From the NCBI RefSeq assembly GCF_008824185.1, contig NZ_CP044423.1, forward strand, positions 1,315,501 through 1,379,500: a DNA stretch of 64,000 nucleotides. Direction: 5' to 3'. The notes beneath the pieces were generated by a model that worked only from the letters and a program-made list of their open reading frames with translations, did no database searches and was not told the DNA's origin. A program made the translations under genes and the position numbers. This DNA comes from Paracoccus pantotrophus (lineage in GTDB: Bacteria; Pseudomonadota; Alphaproteobacteria; Rhodobacterales; Rhodobacteraceae). Of the stretch, positions 25,150 to 33,607 are shown piece after piece. Every line of letters starts with the position of its first letter. Position 1 is the first letter of the stretch.

Positions 25150-25174
25150 GGGGTATTTGGCGAACGAAGAAGCG
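25150..25174. repeat. Copy of the GGGGTATTTG...GAAGAAGCG intergenic repeat
   Basis: The 25-base element starting GGGGTATTTGGCG and ending GAAGAAGCG matches the complement of 19001-19025 except for two central bases. It lies 6 bases after the AI-2E stop and 24 bases before the convergent mscS stop. Confidence 0.75.
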
Positions 25175-25198
25175 CAAGGCGCGGCGCGCGCTTCTCAA

Positions 25199-27607
25199 CT
25201 AGCTGCGATCCTGCTGGTCCTGCGGGCCGGCAAGGGAAAGGGCGGCGGGCGCCTCTCCCTCGGCCTGGTGCAGGTAGACGTCCTGCGCGCCACGCACGCT
25301 GCCGGGCAGGACGATCCCCGCCGCGGCAAAGCGTTCCAGGATCTGGTGATTGATCTCGGAGACGATCGAGGCGCCGCCGTTGATGTCGGAAAGCACGGCG
25401 CGCAGTTCGAAATTCTGCCCCGTCGGCGTGATGCTGCGCAACAGGACCGCAGGAGGCGGGTTCACCAGCACTGTCGGCTGGTCCTCGGCGATCTCGCGCA
25501 GAAGCGCGGCCACCTGCCGGCTGTCGGCCGTCACCCCCACCGTGATCGGCACGATGATGCGCCCCGCCAGGCTGCCGCGCGTCCAGTTCGTCACCGGCTG
25601 GGTGATCAGGTTCGAATTCGGCACGATCACCTGGGTGCGGTCGAAGGTCTGGATCTGCGTGGCCCGCACCGCCATCTTCTTGACGATGCCCTGCTGGCCG
25701 CCAACCTCGATCCAGTCGCCGACGGCGATCGGCCGCTCGACCAGCAGGATGATGCCCGAGACGAAATTCGACACCACCTGCTGCATGCCGAAACCGATGC
25801 CGACAGACAGCGCACCGGCAACGAAGGCCAGCGAGGTCAGGTCGATCCCGGCCGAGGTCACGGCAAAGACCGCCGCCAGTGCCACGCCGACATAGCCGAT
25901 CATCGAGGTGACGGCGTTCTGCCCGCCCGCATCCAGTTTCGTCTTGGGCAGGATCGAGCTGCGGAAGGCACCCTGCACGAAATTGGTCAGGAAATAGCCG
26001 ATGGCAAAGACGATCAGGAAGGTCAGCAGCGCCATCGGCGACAGCCGCACGCCGCCCAGCGAGAAACCCTGCTGCGCCCTGGTCCATGCCTCTGCCAGGT
26101 CGCTGGCCCGCGCACCCCAGATCAGCGCGAAAACCGGCAGCGACAGCAGGATCAGCGCAAAGCCGATCAGCACCGGCATCAGCGCATCGCGCGCCGAACG
26201 GTCGCCGCCCTTGGCCAGGGCGTAGAGATCGGCGATGAAATCCTGCAGGATGATCAGCAGCCCGACCAGCGCCAGCGTCATGACCGAGGACCAAAGCAGC
26301 GCATTGCCCGCGGTGACATAGCCGACCGCCACCAGCGCCGGCGCGGCCACCGCCACCAGCCGTCCCATCATCGCCAGGAAATTCACCACCCGGATGCGGT
26401 AATCGGGCGTATCGGCCGGTTCGGGCTGGCGCAGGCCGCGCAGCATGTTGCACAGCCGCAAGAGGCAGAAGGCGCCGAACAGCACCAGCAGGAAATGCCA
26501 CACCCCGGCCGAGGCCTCGCTGAGCCGCTGCGGAACGGTGTCGCTGTCATTCTGGCTGTGAAAGCCCGAAAGCGGCAGGATCGAGCGCGAGAAAAGCTGA
26601 TGCAGCGCCAGGGCAGCGGCCAGAAGCGTCGCCCGGAAGCGCGCCTTGGCGCGGCGCTCCTCGCTCATCGGCAAGGGCGGCTCGACGGCGGTGTCGGGCG
26701 CCGGGAACAGCCGCCGCGCCAGCCACAGCCCGGCAAAGAAGGACACGCCCGCCCCCACCAGCGACATCACCAGCGGCAGGCCCCATTCGTCGAACAGGCC
26801 CGAGAGCACCAACGCCGAGGCGAACAGGATCAGCCCGAACATCGGGATGGCGATCTGGCCCAGAGAGACGCCGAAGACCAGCGCCGCGCGCGACCGTTCG
26901 CTGGCGCGGGCCGAAAGCCGCGAGGGCAGCGAATCGACCCAGCGCCGGCCGCGCGACAACAGCAGCAGCGCCACCAGAAGCACCACGGCAACGACCAGCC
27001 GCTCGGCACGGTCCGACGAGACGGCGGTGCTGTCCCAGCGCCCCCGCGCCTCGGCATAGATGCGGCTTGCGACATGGCCGGCCTCGGCCACGGCCGGCCC
27101 CCAATGCGCCGGGTTCAGCGGCGAGGGGGTCTTGCGGATCAGCGCGAAAGTCTGGCGGGCGCGCAGGGTCTGGTCGATCTGCGCCACGATGCCGTCGGCC
27201 CGGCCATAGGCCTCGACCGCCTGCAGCCCCGGTGCCTGCAGCGTGGCAAGCTGTTCGCCCAGTTCCTTGCGACGGGCAGCGATCTCCTCGGGCTCGGTCT
27301 GGCCTTCGGCCGGGGCCGGCCCCAGCGCCGCGATCTGGTCCTTGAGCGTGGCGATGCGGGTGGCGTTGACGCTTTGGCCCGCCTTCAGCCGCTCGCGCCA
27401 TTTCACCACCTCGTCGCGGATGGTCTGCAACCGGACATCGTTGGCCGAGCCGGATTCCAGGATCTGCTCGGCCTGGTCGGCCAGCTTGTTCCAGGCGGTC
27501 AGATTCGGCGCCTCCTGCTCGGGCTGGGCCAGAACGGGCTGGCCGAGCGCCAGGAACAGCGCAAGGATCAGCAAGGCAAGCCGGGGCAGCGCGGCAAATC
27601 GGGGCAT
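25199..27607 (-). CDS. DUF3772 domain mechanosensitive channel (MscS type)
   Basis: 802-aa large MscS-family channel. A signal peptide (LALLILALFLALGQPVLAQ) leads into a periplasmic coiled N-terminal region (DUF3772 type, about 40-220). About nine hydrophobic helices follow, then the MscS core: the pore helix GALSVGIGFGMQQVVSNFVSGIILLVERPIAVGDWIEVGG, with the beta-domain sequence ATQIQTFDRTQVIVPNSNLITQPVTNWTR. The channel opens on membrane tension and releases solutes on osmotic downshift. The start MPRFAALPRL at 27607 is 9 bases after the cysK stop (27616), so it is probably the third gene of trgB-cysK-mscS. Confidence 0.92.
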   Translation of the reverse strand: MPRFAALPRLALLILALFLALGQPVLAQPEQEAPNLTAWNKLADQAEQILESGSANDVRLQTIRDEVVKWRERLKAGQSVNATRIATLKDQIAALGPAPAEGQTEPEEIAARRKELGEQLATLQAPGLQAVEAYGRADGIVAQIDQTLRARQTFALIRKTPSPLNPAHWGPAVAEAGHVASRIYAEARGRWDSTAVSSDRAERLVVAVVLLVALLLLSRGRRWVDSLPSRLSARASERSRAALVFGVSLGQIAIPMFGLILFASALVLSGLFDEWGLPLVMSLVGAGVSFFAGLWLARRLFPAPDTAVEPPLPMSEERRAKARFRATLLAAALALHQLFSRSILPLSGFHSQNDSDTVPQRLSEASAGVWHFLLVLFGAFCLLRLCNMLRGLRQPEPADTPDYRIRVVNFLAMMGRLVAVAAPALVAVGYVTAGNALLWSSVMTLALVGLLIILQDFIADLYALAKGGDRSARDALMPVLIGFALILLSLPVFALIWGARASDLAEAWTRAQQGFSLGGVRLSPMALLTFLIVFAIGYFLTNFVQGAFRSSILPKTKLDAGGQNAVTSMIGYVGVALAAVFAVTSAGIDLTSLAFVAGALSVGIGFGMQQVVSNFVSGIILLVERPIAVGDWIEVGGQQGIVKKMAVRATQIQTFDRTQVIVPNSNLITQPVTNWTRGSLAGRIIVPITVGVTADSRQVAALLREIAEDQPTVLVNPPPAVLLRSITPTGQNFELRAVLSDINGGASIVSEINHQILERFAAAGIVLPGSVRGAQDVYLHQAEGEAPAALSLAGPQDQQDRS

Positions 27608-27615
27608 GGTTCGCT

Positions 27616-28647
27616 TCAGTCCTGATAGACCTCGGGCAGGTCGGCCGGCCTGCGGGCCATCCATTCCGGCACCGGCAGGCCCTTGGCGCGCAGGAATTCG
27701 GGGTTGAACAGCTTGGTCTGGTAACGCGTGCCATAGTCGCAAAGCACCGTCACGATGGTGTGGCCCGGCCCCATGTCCTTTGCCATGCGGATCGCGCCGG
27801 CCACGTTCACCCCCGACGAGCCGCCAAGGCAGAGCCCTTCATATTCCAGCAGGTCGAAGATCACCGGCAGCGCCTCGGCATCCGGGATGCGATAGGCGAA
27901 ATCGGGCGTGAAGCCTTCCAGGTTCGCGGTGATGCGGCCCTGGCCGATGCCCTCGGTGATCGACGAGCCGGGCGCGTCGAACTTGCCCTCGGTATAGAAG
28001 CTGTAAAGCGCCGCGCCCTCGGGATCGGCCAGGCCCATCTTCACGCCCCTGGATTGCAGCGCCATGGCGACGCCGGCCAGCGTGCCGCCCGAACCGACCG
28101 CGCAGATGAAACCGTCCACGCGGCCGCCGGTCTGTTCCCAGATCTCGGGGCCGGTGGTTTCCAGATGCGCCTGGCGGTTGGCGACATTGTCGAACTGGTT
28201 GGCCCAGATGGCGCCGTTCGGCTCGGTCCGCGCCAGTTCCTCGGCCAGGCGGCCGGAATAGCGCACGTAGTTGTTGGGATTCTTGTAGGGCGCCGCCGGC
28301 ACCTCGACCAGTTCGGCACCGGCCAGGCGCAGCATGTCCTTTTTCTCCTGGCTCTGCGTCTCGGGGATGACGATGACCGAGCGGAAGCCCATCGAGGCGC
28401 CGACCAGCGCCAGCCCGATGCCGGTATTGCCCGCCGTGCCCTCGACGATGGTGCCGCCCGGCTTCAGCTCGCCGCGCGCCACCGCCTCCTTGATGATGTA
28501 GAGCGCGGCCCGATCCTTGACCGACTGGCCCGGATTCATGAACTCGGCCTTGCCCAGGATCTCGCAGCCGGTCTCTTCCGAGGCGCGACGCAGCCGGATC
28601 AGGGGAGTGTTGCCGATGGCAGAGGCGAGGTCGGGGCAGATGCGCAT
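27616..28647 (-). CDS. cysK: Cysteine synthase A-type PLP enzyme
   Basis: O-acetylserine sulfhydrylase-like enzyme forming cysteine from O-acetylserine and sulfide, 343 aa. The PLP lysine is K44 in NPGQSVKDRAAL. The phosphate-binding loop EGTAGNTGIGLALVGAS (near 89-105) and the C-terminal glycine loop LCLGGSSGVNVAGA are present. It is about 20 residues longer than E. coli CysK, with a C-terminal tail. It lies 34 bases after trgB on the same strand. In R. sphaeroides trgAB and cysK are adjacent and linked to tellurite resistance, so this product may serve the same purpose. Cystathionine beta-synthase-like activity is an alternative. Confidence 0.9.
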   Translation of the reverse strand: MRICPDLASAIGNTPLIRLRRASEETGCEILGKAEFMNPGQSVKDRAALYIIKEAVARGELKPGGTIVEGTAGNTGIGLALVGASMGFRSVIVIPETQSQEKKDMLRLAGAELVEVPAAPYKNPNNYVRYSGRLAEELARTEPNGAIWANQFDNVANRQAHLETTGPEIWEQTGGRVDGFICAVGSGGTLAGVAMALQSRGVKMGLADPEGAALYSFYTEGKFDAPGSSITEGIGQGRITANLEGFTPDFAYRIPDAEALPVIFDLLEYEGLCLGGSSGVNVAGAIRMAKDMGPGHTIVTVLCDYGTRYQTKLFNPEFLRAKGLPVPEWMARRPADLPEVYQD

Positions 28648-28681
28648 GGGCTTGGCCTTTCGCAGGATGTTCTCGCCCGGT

Positions 28682-29788
28682 TTACACGTCGCCCCATGAC
28701 GGCGGCAACCCCGCGGGAACCGTCTTGCCTTCCTGCACCAGTTCGCGGCGAATGTCCTGGTGGCGCAATTCCAGCCACAGCGCCAGGTTCAGCAGCGGCC
28801 CGTTGCGGATCTCGCCCGCCAGCGCCATGCGCGTCAGCTCGGCGCGCGGGACAAGGTGCGAGCGGATATCCTCGTCCTCGGTCGCAAGCCCGCCAAGGCC
28901 GGCACTGCCGTCGGGCAGGTCGGCAATGCCGACATAGAGATACAGGTATTCCGCCACCGCGCCGGGGCTGGGATAGTTGTGCGGCGCGGCGAAAAGGCGG
29001 GAAATCGCGATGCCGGTTTCTTCCACCGCCTCGCGCCGGGCGGCCTGCTGTGGCGTCTCGCCGGCATCGACGCGGCCGGCCACGGTCTCGTAGAGCCAGG
29101 GCTGGGCATCGCCGCGCGCCAAGGGCCCGGCGCGCAGCTGGTCGATCAGCATCACCCGGTCGCGCAGCGGATCCCAGGGCAGCACCACCGTCGCATCGCC
29201 CGAGACGAAGACGGCGCGCGCCAGCGGATCGGTCCAGCCGCCATCATTGCGGTGCTGGCTCAGCCGGATCGCCTCGACCGAGAAATATTCGGCATAGGGT
29301 TCCTCGACCGGCTCCATCCTGACCCGTTCGGATGCGGCCGGGCCGACATGCGGCAGATCCGCGGTTTCGGCCGCGGCGCGCCGGCGCGAGGCGAGCCAGG
29401 TCGCGATCATCGGCAGGCGCTTGCGGATCGCCCCGGCCGGGCGATCCGCGGGCAGGGCCAGCAGCCGGTCCGCCATGGCAGCGGCCAGCTCCGGCTGCCA
29501 TTCGGGCGCATCGCTTGCCGCCTCGCCCAGGCCCAGCAGTTCCCGGCCATGATGGCTCTGCGGCACCAGTCCGAAGATCTCGGCATAGCGGCGCAGGGCG
29601 GGCGTCCAGTCGGCCTGCCACAGCGGCAGGTCTTCGTCGCCGGCGGCAAACCGCGGCCAGCCATCGGCGGCGATCCCGGCCAGCCCGCCGCCTTCCAGCC
29701 GGCCTTGCAGCGAACCGGCCTCGGCCGCCTGCGGGGCCAGGCGGGCGCGCAGAAGCGGATGGGCCAGCGGTCCGATCAGCAGCGGCAT
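28682..29788 (-). CDS. trgB: TrgB-like Nudix hydrolase
   Basis: 368-aa protein with an N-terminal region of unknown fold (1-160) and a C-terminal Nudix domain of the ADP-ribose pyrophosphatase (YffH/AdpP) type. The Nudix box GRVDAGETPQQAARREAVEETGI (238-260) fits GX5EX7REUXEEXGU fully, so hydrolysis of a nucleoside diphosphate-X compound is expected. The arrangement with cysK matches the tellurite-resistance locus of R. sphaeroides, which is why I use the name. No trgA is seen next to it. The start at 29788 has AGGAAG nine bases upstream. The open frame continues upstream across the tRNA gene, which is not coding. Confidence 0.72.
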   Translation of the reverse strand: MPLLIGPLAHPLLRARLAPQAAEAGSLQGRLEGGGLAGIAADGWPRFAAGDEDLPLWQADWTPALRRYAEIFGLVPQSHHGRELLGLGEAASDAPEWQPELAAAMADRLLALPADRPAGAIRKRLPMIATWLASRRRAAAETADLPHVGPAASERVRMEPVEEPYAEYFSVEAIRLSQHRNDGGWTDPLARAVFVSGDATVVLPWDPLRDRVMLIDQLRAGPLARGDAQPWLYETVAGRVDAGETPQQAARREAVEETGIAISRLFAAPHNYPSPGAVAEYLYLYVGIADLPDGSAGLGGLATEDEDIRSHLVPRAELTRMALAGEIRNGPLLNLALWLELRHQDIRRELVQEGKTVPAGLPPSWGDV

Positions 29789-29937
29789 GGCTGCGGCTTC
29801 CTGGAGCTGGCGATCCTCCCGGCCCTGCGCATTCCGCCCATGATTCCCCCGCAAGACAAATTTTTCGCGGTTTTGACGCGAAGGCCCTTGCGCTTCAACC
29901 CCCGCCCGTCTAAATCGCCGCCACCACCCGAAAGCGC

Positions 29938-30027
29938 GGAGAGGTGCCGGAGTGGTCGAACGGGGCGGTCTCGAAAACCGTTGAGCCTTCACGGGTTCCG
30001 TGGGTTCGAATCCCACCCTCTCCGCCA
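29938..30027 (+). tRNA. tRNA-Ser (anticodon CGA)
   Basis: A 90-base class II tRNA. The acceptor stem GGAGAGG (29938-29944) pairs with CCTCTCC, followed by G and an encoded CCA. The D arm is rich in GG, the anticodon loop CTCGAAA gives anticodon CGA (reads UCG), a long variable arm follows, and the T arm is GTGGG-TTCGAAT-CCCAC. A long variable arm and G73 are typical of serine tRNA. No integrase or direct repeat of its 3' end is seen nearby. Confidence 0.95.
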
Positions 30028-30160
30028 TTACTCTTTGAAATATCTTAGTAATTTCAGGACCGGACAAAACATCGCCGCCGGTTCCGGCCCCTGGCTGCGA
30101 CAAGCGCGCCCGGCACCGCCGCCATGCGCCAGAAGTCGCGCCGATACAAGCCGGGCGACG

Positions 30161-30325
30161 TCAGAAGGGCCGATAGACCGCAATCAGCGCGATCATCACC
30201 CAAAGCGCCACCGCCGCAGCCATACCGCCAAGCCCAAAGGCCAGCAGACGGATTGCGCCCTTGCGGTCGATACCGACAAGAAACGCGGCAAGCGCCGTCA
30301 TGGACAAAAAAAGCGTCGTTCCCAT
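30161..30325 (-). CDS. Very small membrane protein, 54 aa
   Basis: Short reading frame with a convincing two-helix design: MGTTLFLSMTALAAFLVGI, a basic loop (DRKGAIR), then LLAFGLGGMAAAVALWVMIALIAVY, ending RPF. The alternation of hydrophobic helices around a positive loop is unlikely by chance. The site before the ATG (GCAGGC) is weak. It stands alone between tRNA-Ser and the divergent sulfotransferase-like gene. Function unknown. Small two-helix proteins of this type are common in Rhodobacterales genomes but seldom annotated. Confidence 0.55.
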   Translation of the reverse strand: MGTTLFLSMTALAAFLVGIDRKGAIRLLAFGLGGMAAAVALWVMIALIAVYRPF

Positions 30326-30501
30326 GCCTGCAAGCTTAGCGCGCCGGCCGCGCCAGCGGCAGCCGGCCGGGAATCGAACGGCCCGTTCCTGCCCAAACGG
30401 CCCGGGCAGATGCGCAAGGTTTTGCTCGGGCCGGCAACGCCAGCTTGATGGACGAATGGTCCCGAAGCAGGGTTTCCCGGAACGCCGATTCCCAGGACGC
30501 C

Positions 30502-31185
30502 ATGACCGACGACCCCCTCATCCTCAGGCAGATTTCCGAAGGGCGTGACCGCACAAGGGCTTATCTGCACATCGGCAAGACCGGCGGGACGACCTTCCGG
30601 GCGGCCGCCGAAAGGGTGGCTTCGACCGAACCGTCCCGCGTCCCGCTGATCTTTCACCACGACTGGACCGTCCCCAGGATCAGGGCGGCGTTTCCCGGCA
30701 TCAGGATATCCCTGGTCCTGCGCGACCCGCTGGAGCGCATCATCAGCGGGTTCATGTCGCGCCTGCGGCAAGGGCGCCCGACCTACCAGAGCCCCTGGAC
30801 CGTCGAGGAGGCCACCGCCTTCCTGCATTTCCGGGACGCGCGCGCCTATCTCGACGCCATATTGTCGGACGGGGAATACGAAACCTCGGCCGTCGATTTC
30901 GCCACCAGGTCGATCGCCCATATCCGGCGCGGCTATCGCTTTCACATCCCCAACACCGCCACCGCGTCGAAATGGCTCGGTTCCGTCGGAACCCTGGCGA
31001 GCCTGGAGGGCTTCGCGCAAAGGCTTCTTGGCGGCCCGGTGGAGCTGGGGCATGCGCATGTCAACCCGGTTCCGGCCGGGAATATCCTGAAGCACTACGA
31101 CGCAGACGAGCTCGACCGGCTGCGACGGTATTTCGCCGATGAATACCAGGTGTTCAACGATGTGATGCAGGCTGCCGGCCCCTGA
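30502..31185 (+). CDS. Sulfotransferase-family protein
   Basis: 228 aa. The phosphosulfate-binding loop is YLHIGKTGGTTFRAA near residue 24 and the 3'-phosphate motif is LVLRDPLERIISGFMSRLR near 74-92, so it probably uses PAPS to sulfate a carbohydrate or other acceptor. The ATG at 30502 has an AGGA site 5 bases upstream and gives MTDDPLILRQ; an in-frame ATG at 30445 is possible. It stands alone and converges on the FadL-type gene. It is only distantly related to the product at 17601. Confidence 0.78.
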   Translation: MTDDPLILRQISEGRDRTRAYLHIGKTGGTTFRAAAERVASTEPSRVPLIFHHDWTVPRIRAAFPGIRISLVLRDPLERIISGFMSRLRQGRPTYQSPWTVEEATAFLHFRDARAYLDAILSDGEYETSAVDFATRSIAHIRRGYRFHIPNTATASKWLGSVGTLASLEGFAQRLLGGPVELGHAHVNPVPAGNILKHYDADELDRLRRYFADEYQVFNDVMQAAGP

Positions 31186-31249
31186 CAGGGGATCGGCGCC
31201 GCCGCGCATGATACGGCCGCCATGGAGCTTTCCCAAGCGGAACGGGCAA

Positions 31250-31270
31250 GGGGCACCGCAGGGGTGCCCC
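31250..31270. terminator. Hairpin between convergent genes
   Basis: GGGGCACC (31250-31257) pairs with GGTGCCCC (31263-31270) across a 5-base loop. It lies 9 bases after the FadL-type stop on the minus strand and 65 bases after the sulfotransferase stop. No strong T run, so it may serve either strand weakly. Confidence 0.5.
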
Positions 31271-31278
31271 CGAGGCGC

Positions 31279-32553
31279 TCAGAAATCCCAGCTGATGCCC
31301 ATGGAGATCTCGTCCTGCTCCATGAACAGGGTGGTCTGCTGGCCAAGGCCCGGCGTCCGGTTGGCGCCGGATTCCGTTTCGTGGAAGGCATGGGTATAGC
31401 TGCCGGTCAGCGTGGCCCGCTCGCTGAGCCTGTAGCTATACCCGATCGAGGCATGCCAGCGCGGCGTGGCCGGGGCCAGGATGTTCAGCAGCACCTCGCC
31501 ATCGTCGTCGATGAAGCTCGAGGCGTGGCTGATGCCGCCGCGAAGCGTCAGCCTGTCGTTCACTTTCTGGGCGGCGGCGATGCGGATGACATCCATGTCC
31601 TGCCAGCCGAATCCGGGTCCACCGGCGCTGCCGAGCGGCGCGGCCAGCATCGCCCCGCTATTGGCCAGCGATTCGACCGAACCATAGAAGATGCGCTGAT
31701 ATTCGGCGGTCAGCGTCAGGCCGGGATTGCCGGAGGGGCGAAAGGCCACGCCCAGCGTCGCCACCGCCGGAATGTCGAAATCGCCGCCATCGGCAAAAAG
31801 GCCCGCGTAATCCTCGAATGGCCGCATGTCGATGTGGCTGCGCCACGACGCACCCAGGCTCCATTGGCTGTCCAGCCGGTAAATCAGGCCCAGCGACATC
31901 CCCAGGCCGGTCGACCAATCGTCACCGCCATGGGTCAGGGCGCCGGGCTGGACGGACATGCCGGCGAAGGGTTCGAGCCCCGTTGCGCTGAACCGCTGCA
32001 CCGCAAGCACCGGCCCCAGGCCCACCGACAGCCGGGGGGTCAGCCTGCGGGCATAGTTCAGGCTGATGAAGGCCTGTTCGAGATTGATCCCCAGCGGGTC
32101 GGTGGTCACCTTCGGGGCAAGGCCGGCAAAAGGGTTGGTGCCGTATTCCACGTTCATGCCGCCATTGCCGAACATGAAGACGGCGACCGAACTCTGCTCG
32201 TCCAGATTGTAGTTGAACCCGCCGCAGGGGATCCAGAAAAGGCTGTTGTCGCTGGTCTGGCGACCCTCGGCCAACGGCCCGCCCGGCGCGATGCTGAAGC
32301 CGCGCTCGGGTTGAAAGCCGGTCAGGCAAATCCCTGCCTGCGTCGGCAAGGCGGTACCCGTGGCCGGGTTCTGGGCCAGGCCCAGCACGCCGGTGGGGAT
32401 CGCGACGCCCGCCCCGGCCATCCCCTTCGAGGTGCCGCCATAGCCATTGGCAAAATAGCCATTCGTAGCCTTGGCAGGCTGTGCGCCAAGGATTGCCGTC
32501 AGCATCACGCCTCCGGCCAGAGCCGCAAGGCGGCCTGGTTCTGTTCTGTTCAT
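31279..32553 (-). CDS. OmpP1/FadL-type outer-membrane transporter
   Basis: 424-aa beta-barrel porin for hydrophobic compounds such as long-chain fatty acids or aromatics. A signal peptide (LAALAGGVMLTAILGAQPAKA) is followed by the mature start TNGYFANGYGGTSKGMAGAGVA, matching the FadL hatch with its NPAT motif (GLAQNPATGTAL). Alternating amphipathic strands run to the end, which finishes ISMGISWDF, with the C-terminal Phe needed for barrel assembly. The start at 32553 follows AGGGAGGGAAAG. A palindromic site lies at 32633-32648, about 80 bases upstream. It stands alone, closed by a hairpin. Confidence 0.9.
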   Translation of the reverse strand: MNRTEPGRLAALAGGVMLTAILGAQPAKATNGYFANGYGGTSKGMAGAGVAIPTGVLGLAQNPATGTALPTQAGICLTGFQPERGFSIAPGGPLAEGRQTSDNSLFWIPCGGFNYNLDEQSSVAVFMFGNGGMNVEYGTNPFAGLAPKVTTDPLGINLEQAFISLNYARRLTPRLSVGLGPVLAVQRFSATGLEPFAGMSVQPGALTHGGDDWSTGLGMSLGLIYRLDSQWSLGASWRSHIDMRPFEDYAGLFADGGDFDIPAVATLGVAFRPSGNPGLTLTAEYQRIFYGSVESLANSGAMLAAPLGSAGGPGFGWQDMDVIRIAAAQKVNDRLTLRGGISHASSFIDDDGEVLLNILAPATPRWHASIGYSYRLSERATLTGSYTHAFHETESGANRTPGLGQQTTLFMEQDEISMGISWDF

Positions 32554-32632
32554 CTTTCCCTCCCTTGTCCGGGGCCTCGTTTCCACCCCGCTTGCCTCTG
32601 CCGCCCCGCTCTCCCCCGGGAATGATAGAGAT

Positions 32633-32648
32633 GCATACATTCGTATGT
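32633..32648 (-). promoter_or_regulatory. Palindrome GCATAC-N4-GTATGT upstream of the FadL-type gene
   Basis: The inverted repeat CATAC-ATTC-GTATG lies in a locally AT-rich patch 80-95 bases before the start. The same extended sequence, GCATAC-N4-GTATGT followed by RAC, occurs at 58300-58315 upstream of the PutP-type gene. It is probably an operator for a repressor or activator that is not identified here. Confidence 0.55.
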
Positions 32649-32870
32649 AACGATATAGCCAAGCGTCAAGCAAATGTCGCGAGAGCCGGATCAAGGACGA
32701 TCCGGGCCGATGCCGGACCTGGAGCAGCGCGGCCAAGACTTGATCACCGGGCCGGCCTTGGGCGCGCAGGGATGCGCCCTTCCGAGGCGGCCTTCATCCG
32801 CTCGGCGGCGATGACGATGCGGCGGCGCTTCGTCCCGATGCGCGGCAGCGGGCGTCCATGACCGGACCGG

Positions 32871-33320
32871 TCAGCGCAGCAGCCTTCGCTGGAACGCCGG
32901 GTCCGGGATGGCGCACATGTCCGACCTGCCGAACAGGTGATAGCGATTGCGCGCGAAGCGGCGGTAGAGCCAGTTGCGCAGCCCGCGTGGCAGGATCCGC
33001 AACGGCGCGGCCAGCCTGCCGAGACCGCCAAGCCGCCGCCCGGCCTGGACGAGCGCATCGCAATCGGAATGCGCGATGCCGTCCTCGATGAACAGCCAGC
33101 TCGGGGGATCTTCCGCCTCCAGCCCGTAATGCCGCAAAAGCGCCTTGCCCAGTGGCGTCTGCACCGGGCATATCCGCACCGTCCCCGAGCGATCGAGCCG
33201 GTGGATCATCCGCGCGCCCCAGCTGCAGACGGCGCATTCCCCATCCATGACGGCCAGCGGCACGGAATCGTCGAATCGCGGGACCAGGGGATCGTTCCGA
33301 AAGGAATAGGGCGCGGTCAT
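32871..33320 (-). CDS. DCC-family thiol-disulfide oxidoreductase (DUF393)
   Basis: 149-aa protein with the family's DGxCxxC signature near the N-terminus (VMDGECAVCSWGARMIHRLDRSG), a thioredoxin-like redox pair. It also has the middle VQTPLGKALLRHYGL region and the C-terminal RNWLYRRFARNRYHLFGRSDMCAIP, usual in this family. Reaction and partner are unknown. The start at 33320 gives MTAPYSFRNDPLVPRFDDS; the frame is open further upstream, but without similarity. It stands alone between the FadL-type and Hsp20 genes. Confidence 0.82.
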   Translation of the reverse strand: MTAPYSFRNDPLVPRFDDSVPLAVMDGECAVCSWGARMIHRLDRSGTVRICPVQTPLGKALLRHYGLEAEDPPSWLFIEDGIAHSDCDALVQAGRRLGGLGRLAAPLRILPRGLRNWLYRRFARNRYHLFGRSDMCAIPDPAFQRRLLR

Positions 33321-33560
33321 GCTGCCAGCATCGGACAATGGCGGCGGCCGGACAAGGCTGATCGGGCTGATCGTCGGGCCATCAAGCCTGTCGAACCTGG
33401 CACGCCGCGCCCGAAAAGCCCGGATCACGCGCCTCTTTCCCGGCGGGCTTCCTGTCGCCTTGACGGCCGCAAGGCCCCTGCGACAAGGACGGCCCGGGCA
33501 CGTGACCCGCAAGATGCAAGCTCGCCGACTGCCCGCTGGCGGGTCGCGCGGCCCAGGGCG

Positions 33561-33604
33561 AAAGGCGGGGCGCGACGGGCATGGCCCGCCCCGCGCCCGC
33601 CTTT
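33561..33604 (-). terminator. Rho-independent terminator of the hsp20 genes
   Basis: A long GC-rich stem whose outer arms are AAAGGCGGG (33561-33569) and CCCGCCTTT (33596-33604). It begins 4 bases after the Hsp20 stop on the minus strand and ends in TTT. The 240 bases between it and the DCC gene hold no gene that I can see. Confidence 0.7.
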
Positions 33605-33607
33605 GGC

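Noticed and set aside
29938..30027. tRNA-Ser as an integration site of a genomic island
   Set aside because: No integrase gene and no repeated copy of the tRNA 3' end is visible within the window.
28682..30103. Extended version of the TrgB-like gene starting at 30103
   Set aside because: The extra 105 codons run through the tRNA-Ser gene; the ATG at 29788 gives a plausible protein.
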